Source: Treponema sp. (GTDB lineage Bacteria > Spirochaetota > Spirochaetia > Treponematales > Treponemataceae). From it: 5,714 nucleotides of DNA. The notes beneath the pieces were generated by a model. It searched no databases. It was not told the origin of the DNA and worked only from the letters and a program-made list of their open reading frames with translations. Numbering within the stretch: position 1 is the stretch's first letter; the number at the start of each line of letters is the position of its first letter. Where the stretch lies: contig JALNVF010000170.1 of assembly GCA_023231445.1 (NCBI GenBank), positions 1 to 5,714 of the forward strand. The letters run 5' to 3'. The translations under genes were made by a program, and so were the position numbers. Positions 1 to 5,714 of this stretch are shown in pieces.

Positions 1-93
1 CCGGCATAAAATTCGTATATACTGAAAAATTGAAACTGTCTCACTGAATTCTTTAATTTTCCGGAGCCGGACAGAGAACTTGCACGGAATCAG

Positions 94-118
94 CCCGCTA
101 TTCTGTCTGGATAACGGG
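94..118 (-). other. hairpin in the 3' region of the beta-helix operon
   Basis: Read on the minus strand, CCCGTTAT and ATAGCGGG can form an 8-bp stem with one G-U pair around a 9-nt loop, about 36 nt after the stop codon. On the plus strand the G-U pair becomes a C-A mismatch, so the fold favours minus-strand RNA. This is the expected place for a transcript end, but no T-run follows, so it is not a standard intrinsic terminator. It may be a 3'-end-stabilising stem, part of a rho-dependent end, or chance. Confidence 0.25.
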
Positions 119-138
119 TTCCGTTCTGTTAGATAACG
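101..138. repeat. imperfect tandem-like direct repeat, two copies of about 15 bp
   Basis: TTCTGTCTGGATAACG at 101-116 and TTCTGTTAGATAACG at 124-138 differ by one missing base and one or two substitutions. They start 23 bp apart. The first copy also pairs, in inverted orientation, with CCGGACAGA at 67-75. The function is unknown. The repeat sits at the end of the AT-rich operon and could be a binding site, a boundary scar, or chance. Confidence 0.35.
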
Positions 139-153
139 CTAGTCCCACAATTT

Positions 154-2151
154 TCATGACAAGGTCTGATTTTTCGTTTTTTTTCCTTTACAAACACCCT
201 GATTGTTTATGTTGTTGTTCCTGTCAGTAATTCCATTTGTAATGGATGTGCCCCAAAATGATTCAATGCGGCATTTACTTACAAAAATATCCTTGCAGGA
301 GCATTTACAACCTATAAAAATATTGTCTTCAATCGTACAATAACAGCGGTTGTTACTTTTCTTCTGTGTGTTTGAAAAATTTACCAGACTTCCGCTGGAC
401 ACACACGATTTAAAAAGACAACTTCTAATGTGACAACTTCCTGTATAAGTTGCAGAATCTGGAGAAGCTGCAAAAATAAAGCTTGGCCCTGTTTCTCCTC
501 CATATCTGGTGAATAAAACTTTTTGCGGAGTACACTGGCAATTTTCAAATGTACAGTCATCAATTTCGAATGCTGACTCATAAGCCCTGTGTACTATTCC
601 AACACAACTAATGAATTTCGAGCTTTTTATCACAGCGTGATTAGTACGTGTAAAAATTCCTGATGTATTTGTAAAAATTGTAGCGATGATTTCAGTTGAT
701 CCTGAATAAATCATATAAGCGTCTGTTTCTTTTTCAGCGTTCTTGTAGTCTTTAAATTCAGAGTGCCCCTTACCGGATGATTCGACTTTGAGATCGTCCG
801 CTGCAAGTAAAAGCCTGTTGTACGAAGTCCCTCTATCGCCTGTGAAATCAGAATTAATAACTTGCAAATCACTCGCCTGAAGGAAAGCCGTATAATTGTC
901 GATTGAAGAATAATACGAGCAATAGTGATACCCACGTAAACTTTTAAAAGAATTAAAGTCACCTTGACGTTCATCTACAAAGCCTTTAAAGTGGCTGCTT
1001 TTGATTACAACTTTACGATTAACATGAAAAAAATTGTCCCTGCAGTTTTCTATTGTACAACCTTCAAATAAAACAAGTTCAGCGGAATCTGAATCAATGA
1101 AAATACGGGAATCTTTTATTTTGCAATTTGTAAATGACAATTTGCTTCCGCTGGCAAGTTTTTTGAAAGCGTCATTGCAAAATCGGAATGTACAGCTATT
1201 GAAATCAAACGAGTTTTCCCTGCTGTTCTCTTCAGCGGTAAAAAGAACAGCATGACAACTGCTGTCCTCCGTAAGTTCCGTGGCATTCATTTTTATAGAG
1301 CCGCCTTTTTCGAGAATAAAGCATTTTAGCAAATCTTCTGAATCAAAAAGAATTAAACAGTCTGTAACAGTCAGTTCTGCCGCTACGATTATTTTTTCTC
1401 GAACGTTTATTTCTTTATAAGACCATTCGGTAGATTCAGTTATTCGAATTGGATTTTCAATGACCATCTGCTCTTTTTTGCCATGATGCTGATTTTCGTT
1501 AGTACCTATTTCCAATTCTTCGCCGAATTGTTTGTATAAAAAGTCAACGCCAAATGTTTTTACTTTGATGTTGATTAACGCCTCGGCATCAGAAGCATTT
1601 ACGTCTTTCCCGAACCAACCTAAAACTTCTTCGAATTTTGAGCCGTAATTGTGTGTTTCCTTTTCAAGAAACAGATATTCTTTGAGAAGCAGAAACAATG
1701 CTTTTACGACATTGCGGCTGTCAATATTGGCTATGGCCGAACCGTCAAACCCTGTACAAAGCGTATCATTCGGATTCACGCAAAGAAATGAACAAAGTCG
1801 GTTCGCATATTGCATCTGAGTTTTGCTTGCACCGTAGTTATTAGCGATGTAAGAGAAGAGTTTCAGAATCAAAATTTTTTCTTCCGGCTCTAAGCCCGAC
1901 TTGTAGTCAAACGTTTTTACAACACCATAAAGTTCCTTTATCTGAATATCTTCAAGAACACCGCTTAGCTGCAAAATTACTTGTTTTATTTTTTCAAGTT
2001 CTGGTGAAAGGCGGTCAGCTTGCTCTTTCAGGTATTCAACAGCCTTTGTATTTTTTTTTACGACGTCCTCGGAAAGTCTTACGCCTCCTTTCATACCTTC
2101 GTTAAAGGCCTTTTCCTTTCCATTTCTGAATTTTCTTTTTAAAAATCCCAT
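154..2151 (-). CDS. beta-helix repeat protein with helical N-terminal domain, function unknown
   Basis: This 665-residue protein is not recognised as a named family. Residues 1-215 are helical and charged. Residues 90-125 (EEKILILKLFSYIANN...) vaguely recall TerB-like helical domains, an impression only. After a polar linker (about 215-235) the C-terminal half is a series of short strands with the repeated pattern hydrophobic-x-C-x-F/I-x-x-C: FNSCTFRFC (317-325), SFTNCKIKD (339-347), FEGCTIENC (362-370), IKSSHFKGF (383-391), INSDFTGD (432-439), IKSSKFISC (508-516), IDDCTFENC (530-538), IRSCLFKSC (575-583), IEDNIFIGC (607-615). This matches a right-handed parallel beta-helix with stacked Cys and aromatic residues. 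No signal peptide is seen, so it is probably cytoplasmic. The start at 2151 is preferred over an ATG 14 codons upstream because AGGAGAG lies 7 nt before it and the upstream stop codon is 1 nt away. It is last in the operon and very likely translationally coupled to the preceding gene. Confidence 0.85.
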   Translation of the reverse strand: MGFLKRKFRNGKEKAFNEGMKGGVRLSEDVVKKNTKAVEYLKEQADRLSPELEKIKQVILQLSGVLEDIQIKELYGVVKTFDYKSGLEPEEKILILKLFSYIANNYGASKTQMQYANRLCSFLCVNPNDTLCTGFDGSAIANIDSRNVVKALFLLLKEYLFLEKETHNYGSKFEEVLGWFGKDVNASDAEALINIKVKTFGVDFLYKQFGEELEIGTNENQHHGKKEQMVIENPIRITESTEWSYKEINVREKIIVAAELTVTDCLILFDSEDLLKCFILEKGGSIKMNATELTEDSSCHAVLFTAEENSRENSFDFNSCTFRFCNDAFKKLASGSKLSFTNCKIKDSRIFIDSDSAELVLFEGCTIENCRDNFFHVNRKVVIKSSHFKGFVDERQGDFNSFKSLRGYHYCSYYSSIDNYTAFLQASDLQVINSDFTGDRGTSYNRLLLAADDLKVESSGKGHSEFKDYKNAEKETDAYMIYSGSTEIIATIFTNTSGIFTRTNHAVIKSSKFISCVGIVHRAYESAFEIDDCTFENCQCTPQKVLFTRYGGETGPSFIFAASPDSATYTGSCHIRSCLFKSCVSSGSLVNFSNTQKKSNNRCYCTIEDNIFIGCKCSCKDIFVSKCRIESFWGTSITNGITDRNNNINNQGVCKGKKTKNQTLS

Positions 2152-2152
2152 A

Positions 2153-3451
2153 TTATCTCTCCTGTAAGAACGAGTACTCATGACCCGCATCAAGTTTTTC
2201 GTATAATTTATATTCTAAGAATTCCCTGCGGAGTTTTTTCTGTAAAGTTGCGCTTGAAACAATCTGGTGCAGAGCTTCTATGTAGCCGCCAATGTCTATT
2301 TTGCCTAAGCCGTGCCTTATAGTATCTGCATTTCCAGTTTTTAAACCTACAGCAACAGTCCCACCAACATAAGCAATATTTATTGATTCCGCAATTACAC
2401 TTGAAGTCGCAAGAATTTTATGCGTACGGATTTTATACAAATCCATGTATACATCTTTTTCTTCATTAAACATCAAAATGTGAAGTGTCTGAATAATTAA
2501 GTTAATAATTAGAGCAAGCGCAAATTGTAAAGCAACTATTCCAAGATTTTCTTTCCAATGATTTTTAAGGCTTTCTGTAATCCGTTCTAATTCTTTTGAA
2601 TTCCATCCCTTCCTTAAAAGTTTTTGCTGCGCTTCGGCAGAAAGCAATGGAATCGGTAGTCCCATCTTCGTCATTTTGTCAGAAACCATGTGCATAGCTT
2701 GTCTTGCAAGCGCTGCTGGAACACGGAAGGTGTCTTCAACTTCCGCATTTACCATTTCAATAACAGTCGGAATAAAGCCCTTACTTTCACCAACAGTATG
2801 AGTTTCATAATAAACAAAGTTAGTCGGGAAAAAAACCTTATGGAAGGTGATTGTACTGGTCATTATATTCATTGTTCCAAACAAATATCCAAGAACAGGA
2901 TCATGCCCAAGAGTAGCGGCATGATGATTTTTTCCTGTTAAGTTTTTTCCATAATTTATAACATCGTTTATTGCAATATTTTGTGCGCCTTCTCCAATCA
3001 TAGCATCGTAAGGAACTGGACGTTTATAATACTCTTCCCAGTCAAGATGTTTATGTCCGTCTTTTGATTTTTTATTCGACCTTTCGCTCAAATAGTTTTC
3101 CTGATCTTTTTTTTCCCTATTACCACCTTTTGCGGCTTTTTCTCTATCATCAAAAACAGGCTTGATATCGTCAATTTTAAATTCCGGCAGGAGAGTCCAT
3201 CGTAATGTCTGTAACGCAATCGCAGTCCACAAGAAAGTCTGGTCTTTGAAGTTTAAAATAGAAGTCTTTTGAGCAAACTGCTTTTCAATGTCGTCAACAA
3301 CTATATCAAGATTATTATAGACATCAATACGTTTTTTATTTATGTCGATAAATTCTTGTGCGTTTTTAGAAATTGAATATATTATATTCTGACAGTTTTC
3401 AACAGCGGAATCCAATTTCGCTTCTAGTTCTCGGTATTTTTTCATTTGCAT
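2153..3451 (-). CDS. membrane-associated protein with GHDPxLGxLFGTxNIMT block, function unknown
   Basis: This 432-residue protein is not assigned to a named family. Residues 1-65 are charged, helical and probably coiled coil. Residues 66-90 are moderately hydrophobic with several Trp. A Lys/Glu-rich linker follows (about 102-140). Residues 145-205 look like a conserved core: VPYDAMIGEG, then NLTGKNHH, then GHDPVLGYLFGTMNIMTST (182-200). The His, Asp and Gly there could be functional, but I cannot tie them to a reaction. Residues 303-327 (IVALQFALALIINLII) form one clear membrane helix, and 347-370 is a weaker Ala/Gly/Val-rich segment. The C-terminus is helical and charged. ATG 3451 is 4 nt after AAGGA. 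ATG 3445, two codons in, is 10 nt after it and overlaps a TGA in the preceding frame, so translation may start at either. The gene ends 1 nt before the beta-helix gene, so the two products are probably made together and may act together. Confidence 0.85.
   Translation of the reverse strand: MQMKKYRELEAKLDSAVENCQNIIYSISKNAQEFIDINKKRIDVYNNLDIVVDDIEKQFAQKTSILNFKDQTFLWTAIALQTLRWTLLPEFKIDDIKPVFDDREKAAKGGNREKKDQENYLSERSNKKSKDGHKHLDWEEYYKRPVPYDAMIGEGAQNIAINDVINYGKNLTGKNHHAATLGHDPVLGYLFGTMNIMTSTITFHKVFFPTNFVYYETHTVGESKGFIPTVIEMVNAEVEDTFRVPAALARQAMHMVSDKMTKMGLPIPLLSAEAQQKLLRKGWNSKELERITESLKNHWKENLGIVALQFALALIINLIIQTLHILMFNEEKDVYMDLYKIRTHKILATSSVIAESINIAYVGGTVAVGLKTGNADTIRHGLGKIDIGGYIEALHQIVSSATLQKKLRREFLEYKLYEKLDAGHEYSFLQER
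2157..2163 (-). promoter_or_regulatory. ribosome binding site that fixes the start of the beta-helix gene
   Basis: AGGAGAG on the minus strand lies within the last codons of the 432-residue gene, 7 nt before the ATG at 2151. The upstream gene's TAA (2155-2153) is followed by one base and then this ATG. The spacing argues for start at 2151 rather than the upstream in-frame ATGs at 2193, 2190 or 2181, which would overlap the previous gene and lack such a site at proper distance. Confidence 0.75.
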
Positions 3452-3555
3452 ATCTTCCTTGCCGCATCAAGTTCATCCATTACTGTTTCCTTTACTTTTT
3501 CCAGACCAAGCACATTGTCTGTTCGTTTCTGTTTCTGAGTACGAACAGCACGACT
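3442..3555 (-). pseudogene. open tail in the -1 frame ahead of the 432-residue gene; remnant or shifted end of the small ORF
   Basis: After a TGA at 3558-3556 this frame is open for 37 codons and ends with TGA at 3444-3442, overlapping the ATG at 3445 as ATGA, a typical coupled junction. Its end, GLEKVKETVMDELDAARKICK, reads like an ordinary helical protein C-terminus, but there is no matching start and ribosome site in frame. The frame is -1 relative to the 60-codon ORF. It could be the tail of a longer gene broken by a frameshift, the product of ribosomal slippage at AAA-AAG-TAA (3500-3492), or coincidence. It could also include a separate 12-codon ORF starting at ATG 3480. Confidence 0.35.
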
Positions 3556-3674
3556 TCATGCATCTGTATAGTAGTGAATAAAACGTAAGCCGAGCCATCG
3601 TCTTTTTTGCTTACTGTCTGGGCTTTGGAATTATTCACATGCACGATTAATACTCTTCCACAATCCTGTTCCAT
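3492..3674 (-). CDS. small ORF, 60 codons, first in the operon; leader peptide or 5' part of a broken gene
   Basis: The product begins MEQDCGRVLIVHVNNSKAQ and has no recognised family. Residues 6-13 and 30-48 are hydrophobic enough for strands. There is no signal peptide. Support for translation comes from position: GGGAGAG (3685-3679) puts GGAG 6 nt before the ATG, and a near-consensus promoter lies about 30 bp further upstream, so this is the first start a ribosome would meet on the transcript. An out-of-frame ATG at 3678 would give only 15 codons. The ORF ends in AAA-AAG-TAA, and the -1 frame continues to the start of the next gene. A real small protein, a regulatory leader peptide, or the surviving 5' end of a decayed gene are all possible. 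Confidence 0.45.
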   Translation of the reverse strand: MEQDCGRVLIVHVNNSKAQTVSKKDDGSAYVLFTTIQMHEVVLFVLRNRNEQTMCLVWKK

Positions 3675-3744
3675 TCATCTCTCCCTTCTCATTCTTAACC
3701 GTATATTATATTCCCCGAATCCCTACTTTTCAAACAGACAATGT
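3512..3744. repeat. 12-bp perfect inverted repeat flanking promoter and small ORF
   Basis: ACATTGTCTGTT at 3512-3523 and AACAGACAATGT at 3733-3744 are perfect reverse complements, separated by 209 bp that contain the promoter and most of the 60-codon ORF. The right arm touches the -35 box. A single 12-bp inverted match somewhere in a window of this size is expected by chance, so only its placement makes it notable. It could be an operator pair for DNA looping or the ends of a tiny element. Confidence 0.3.
3705..3733 (-). promoter_or_regulatory. near-consensus sigma70-type promoter of the left operon
   Basis: On the minus strand TTGAAA (3733-3728) is followed after exactly 17 nt by a perfect TATAAT (3710-3705). 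Transcription would begin around 3698-3699, giving a leader of roughly 25 nt before the ATG of the small ORF. The spacing and match make this the strongest promoter visible in the window. It would drive the small ORF, the GHDP membrane protein and the beta-helix gene. The 3745-3825 stretch upstream holds nothing else clear. Confidence 0.75.
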
Positions 3745-3825
3745 AAGAAATCCCCTCTCCCTGCCTTTTCTCCACTATTTACCCGACAAGAACGACATGC
3801 AAGATGTCATACCTGCCGCCGTTAC

Positions 3826-4491
3826 TTACAGTCCGCTGTCGCCGAAACTGTCAATAAAGCTCAGATTGTTGTATATCATAACAATTTCATTTTCAGCCTT
3901 TACCGGTATGGTAAACGGAACTGCATCATCTTTATCTGCAGTTGAAAATGGCAGAAGGATTGTGCCTTCAATGCAGGAAAATTCACCTGTATTCGGATTT
4001 GTAATAAGGAAATTCAACACAAGTGTACAGCTGTGTAATATGAAAAACTGTTTCTGTTTTTCTTCAGGCACTGTATCTATATAGTTCTGATAAGCCTCTG
4101 CTGACGGTTTTATTATCTCAAGATTTGCACCTTTCAGCAGCGAATATCCCCATCCAAAATAACTGTACATAGAATTGTCCCTCATACATTCCAGTTCACG
4201 TTTTTGACCATATTTGGAATCAAAATCGTTATGTGAAAATAACATCCGCTCAGGATCCTGTGCCGTAATCTTTACGGTCACGTACTGTCTCCCCTGTTTG
4301 TCACGCCACGCCGACCATTCGGCACGTTTTTTGTTTTCCATTCCCGATACAGCCTGACCTATCGTTAGTGATCCGTCATACTGAAGCGCTGAGTTTTTTA
4401 CCAGTGAGACCGGGTCTGTCCCGCATCCCGTACAAAGCACTGCTGATGCAGCCGCAAACAGAGCTGCTGCAAGTATTTTTCGTATATTCAT
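3826..4491 (-). CDS. putative lipoprotein, function unknown
   Basis: This 221-residue protein has a classic N-terminus: NIRK, a hydrophobic Ala-rich stretch (6-19), then LCTGC with Cys23 as the likely lipidated residue. Cys at -3 is unusual for the standard lipobox but within the looser spirochete pattern. The mature part begins with a segment reading SLVKNSALQYDGSLTIGQAV (29-48), followed by EWSAWRDKQGRQYVTVKITA (58-77). From memory this layout (VKN..L....TIG.A, then W, then V.V) recurs at the start of many bacterial envelope lipoproteins. The rest is mixed strands with no motif I can name. GGAG lies 7 nt before the ATG. The gene follows the PH-like membrane protein by 20 nt, so the pair is probably cotranscribed and acts at the envelope. 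No terminator is obvious downstream. Confidence 0.75.
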   Translation of the reverse strand: MNIRKILAAALFAAASAVLCTGCGTDPVSLVKNSALQYDGSLTIGQAVSGMENKKRAEWSAWRDKQGRQYVTVKITAQDPERMLFSHNDFDSKYGQKRELECMRDNSMYSYFGWGYSLLKGANLEIIKPSAEAYQNYIDTVPEEKQKQFFILHSCTLVLNFLITNPNTGEFSCIEGTILLPFSTADKDDAVPFTIPVKAENEIVMIYNNLSFIDSFGDSGL

Positions 4492-4511
4492 TGTATTTCT
4501 CCGGTATAGTG

Positions 4512-5096
4512 TTATTCTTTTTCAAACTGTTTGATTGTTACAGGCATTTCGTTTCTGCTGATGACTGACTCATTCTTTCCGTGATCTGCAAGTGCTTTCT
4601 TAAGGGCAGGCATAAATTCGTCAATATTGCCTTTGGCATAAAACACTATATCAAGCGCGTTTTTCCGGTCTGCCGTGTCGAATGCCATCACATCGTACTT
4701 TCCCGTGTACCCGTTCAGATACCGGCTCCTGAATCTTGTGTCGAATACAGGTTTCTTTACTCTGCGTATACGCACTGCCGTTACCTCTGCTGCAGGAACA
4801 TGTTCGGTAAACTTTGCAATTTTTGAGTCGGGATTCAGGATAATATCATTTCCATCGTATGAGGCGGCACGCTTAAGCAGCTTCCGGGGCAGCACATAAT
4901 CAGCAAACACAAAGGCTGCAATAAGCAGCACTATTCCGAAACCAACGCTCGCCGCCATAACAAACAAACTCAGCAGGACAGGCAGATAAATAAGCACGTT
5001 GTATAAAATAAAAAGCTTCCGGTTCATCAGCAGGTGCAGCGGTTTACGTATTGCAACCTTACATTCCTCATCAGATACAACCATTTTTTCATTCAT
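4512..5096 (-). CDS. two-helix membrane protein with PH-like C-terminal domain
   Basis: This 194-residue protein has a soluble N-terminus of about 25 residues, then two adjacent hydrophobic segments (about 28-48 and 50-68) that form a membrane hairpin. A mixed-strand domain of about 100 residues follows (SYDGNDIILNPDSKIAKF, then AAEVTAVRIRRV, and a final helix IDEFMPALKKAL at 158-169). This order resembles bacterial PH-like (YcxB or bPH-type) membrane proteins: strands, a residue run contacting the membrane, then a closing helix. The assignment rests on pattern only. GGGAG lies 7 nt before the ATG and a 5-bp hairpin (5110-5125) sits just upstream of it. It is first in a two-gene unit with the lipoprotein and diverges from the nuclease-family gene. 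Confidence 0.7.
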   Translation of the reverse strand: MNEKMVVSDEECKVAIRKPLHLLMNRKLFILYNVLIYLPVLLSLFVMAASVGFGIVLLIAAFVFADYVLPRKLLKRAASYDGNDIILNPDSKIAKFTEHVPAAEVTAVRIRRVKKPVFDTRFRSRYLNGYTGKYDVMAFDTADRKNALDIVFYAKGNIDEFMPALKKALADHGKNESVISRNEMPVTIKQFEKE

Positions 5097-5287
5097 AGTA
5101 TTTCTCCCTGCATCTTTTCCGATGCTGAAAATATACTACACCACCTGGTCTGCCATACGATGTCAGGGTAGAGAAAAACTATTTCTTACCTAAAAAAAAT
5201 AATCCACAGACAGGGTATTTCCTCGTAAAAAGCAAAACAAGAACGATTTATATAGTGAATTATTTCTTCCACATATAAGGAGCACTG
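5097..5287. promoter_or_regulatory. divergent intergenic region between membrane protein and nuclease-family gene
   Basis: The region must hold the start signals for both flanking genes, but I find no convincing -35/-10 pair. AT-rich -10-like sequences are TATAGT at 5251-5256 (plus) and TAGTAT/TATATT around 5130-5137 (minus), neither with a good -35 at 17 nt. GCATC-TTTTCC-GATGC (5110-5125) could form a small hairpin in the minus-strand leader, just ahead of the ribosome site. AGGAG at 5278-5282 is the ribosome site of the plus-strand gene. An A8 run lies at 5192-5199. Confidence 0.4.
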
Positions 5288-5714
5288 ATGGAAACAGTAA
5301 AATGGACTGATAAGAACGCGAGGATCCATATCTTCCCGACAAGCGACATATTCGTCAGGTATTTACTTGCATCTCCCAAAAATACGGATATCACAAAGTC
5401 GTTTATCAACGCCGTTCTGGAGGATTCCGGCCGGCAGCAGGTTAAGTCCGTAAAGATCACTTCTCCATTCAACCTGCGTCAGTCAGTCCGCGACAAAGAA
5501 ACCGTTATGGACGTAAAAGTACAAGATTCTGACGGACATCCGTACGATATTGAAATTCAGAATACCGCTTCTCCTGTAATCATGGAGCGGCTCACCTATT
5601 ACGGCACGCACCTGTATCTTGATCAGATCGGTGAATCAGAGCAGTATGACAAGCTCAGACAGTGCATTGTCATAGCGTTACTCAGCAGACACATCTATGG
5701 ATACGGAAAGAAGG
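5288..5714 (+). CDS. PD-(D/E)XK nuclease family putative transposase (Rpn-like), 5' part only
   Basis: The first 142 residues are present and the gene runs off the window. Full family members are, from memory, about 270-300 residues, so roughly half is seen. The pattern fits the PD-(D/E)XK 'putative transposase' group (TIGR01784/PDDEXK_2, related to recombination-promoting nuclease Rpn): an early PTSDIFVRYLLASPKN segment, a helix FINAVLED (39-46), then the core ETVMDVKVQDSDGHPYDIEI ending in Q91, with Asp75, Glu89 and Gln91 as likely active-site positions, followed by RLTYYGTHLYLDQI. Known relatives are DNA endonucleases that raise recombination, and the family often occurs in many copies per genome. 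AGGAG 5 nt before the ATG supports this start. It is transcribed away from the membrane protein gene. Confidence 0.9.
   Translation, partial: METVKWTDKNARIHIFPTSDIFVRYLLASPKNTDITKSFINAVLEDSGRQQVKSVKITSPFNLRQSVRDKETVMDVKVQDSDGHPYDIEIQNTASPVIMERLTYYGTHLYLDQIGESEQYDKLRQCIVIALLSRHIYGYGKK

Larger units (their letters stand above)
1..153. other. non-coding stretch downstream of the beta-helix gene
   Basis: No supportable gene lies here. On the plus strand one frame is open from the window edge to a TGA near base 47, reading GIKFVYTEKLKLSH. This could be the tail of a gene entering from the left but is too short to call. On the minus strand one frame stays open from about base 139 to the edge, but it has no good start or ribosome binding site. 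The stretch carries a near-palindrome CCGGAGCCGG (61-70), an imperfect direct repeat (101-138) and a minus-strand hairpin (94-118), listed separately. It is the 3' flank of the minus-strand operon, so a transcript end is expected here, but I see no clean stem followed by a run of U. Confidence 0.5.

Noticed and set aside
2152..2193. Earlier in-frame starts of the beta-helix gene, adding 14 residues (MMRVMSTRSYRRDN)
   Set aside because: They would overlap the upstream gene by up to 41 bp and lack a well-spaced ribosome site. ATG 2151 has AGGAGAG at 7 nt.
3373..3588. Plus-strand open frame of 71 codons across the operon head
   Set aside because: It is opposite the start of the 432-residue gene and the small ORF, with no ribosome site and a composition typical of an antisense shadow.
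3794..3808. Short stem GACAT-GCAAG-ATGTC as a terminator for the lipoprotein gene
   Set aside because: It has only 5 bp and no T-run on the minus strand, so it is too weak to call a terminator.
3607..4084. Plus-strand open frames of 112 and 95 codons opposite the lipoprotein gene and its 3' flank
   Set aside because: They lie mostly antisense to a well-supported lipoprotein gene, have unprotein-like composition, and show no ribosome site.
5260..5472. Minus-strand open frame of 70 codons opposite the nuclease-family gene
   Set aside because: It is antisense to a clear PD-(D/E)XK family gene whose conserved residues are visible in the plus strand.
1..5714. CRISPR array, tRNA or rRNA genes, insertion sequence with paired ends
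   Set aside because: No regularly spaced repeats, no cloverleaf or rRNA-like stretch, and no terminal inverted repeats with target duplication were seen.

Overview
The window is typical bacterial DNA of moderate to low GC. The rightmost gene belongs to the PD-(D/E)XK 'putative transposase' (Rpn/PDDEXK) family, which is abundant in host-associated Treponema and other gut or oral anaerobes. A nearby lipoprotein has a loose lipobox of the kind spirochetes tolerate. Together these hint at a Treponema-like spirochete, but that assignment is an inference and nothing here proves it.

Layout, left to right. Positions 1-153 hold no convincing gene. They carry a short imperfect direct repeat and a hairpin lying 3' of the first operon. 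Positions 154-3674 on the minus strand are one transcription unit. It has a near-consensus sigma70-type promoter (TTGAAA-17-TATAAT, 3705-3733), then a short ORF with a good ribosome binding site (60 codons, 3674-3492). Next is a 432-residue protein with one membrane segment and a striking GHDP...LFGTMNIMT block (3451-2153), and last a 665-residue protein with a helical N-terminal half and a cysteine-rich right-handed beta-helix C-terminal half (2151-154). The two large genes are 1 nt apart. Between the promoter and the 432-residue gene the reading frame is disturbed. The 60-codon ORF stops early, while a protein-like tail in the -1 frame runs on and ends in a TGA overlapping the third codon (ATG) of the 432-residue gene.

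Positions 3826-5096 on the minus strand hold a second two-gene unit. It encodes a small two-helix membrane protein with a PH-like tail (5096-4512), followed 20 nt later by a lipoprotein (4491-3826). Both have nearly identical GGAGAAATAC ribosome-binding leaders. A divergent intergenic region (5097-5287) separates them from the plus-strand PD-(D/E)XK nuclease-family gene (5288 to beyond the window end).

Hand-counted 60-base lines give 28-35% GC in the left operon and 40-53% in the right-hand genes, so the left operon looks like an accessory insertion. I do not recognise its two large proteins as a named system. A tightly coupled pair of a membrane protein and a beta-helix protein, in an AT-rich island near a recombination-promoting nuclease family member, is the best candidate here for an undescribed system. 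A role in defence or conflict is only a hypothesis. The lipoprotein and PH-membrane pair looks like an envelope unit of unknown job.
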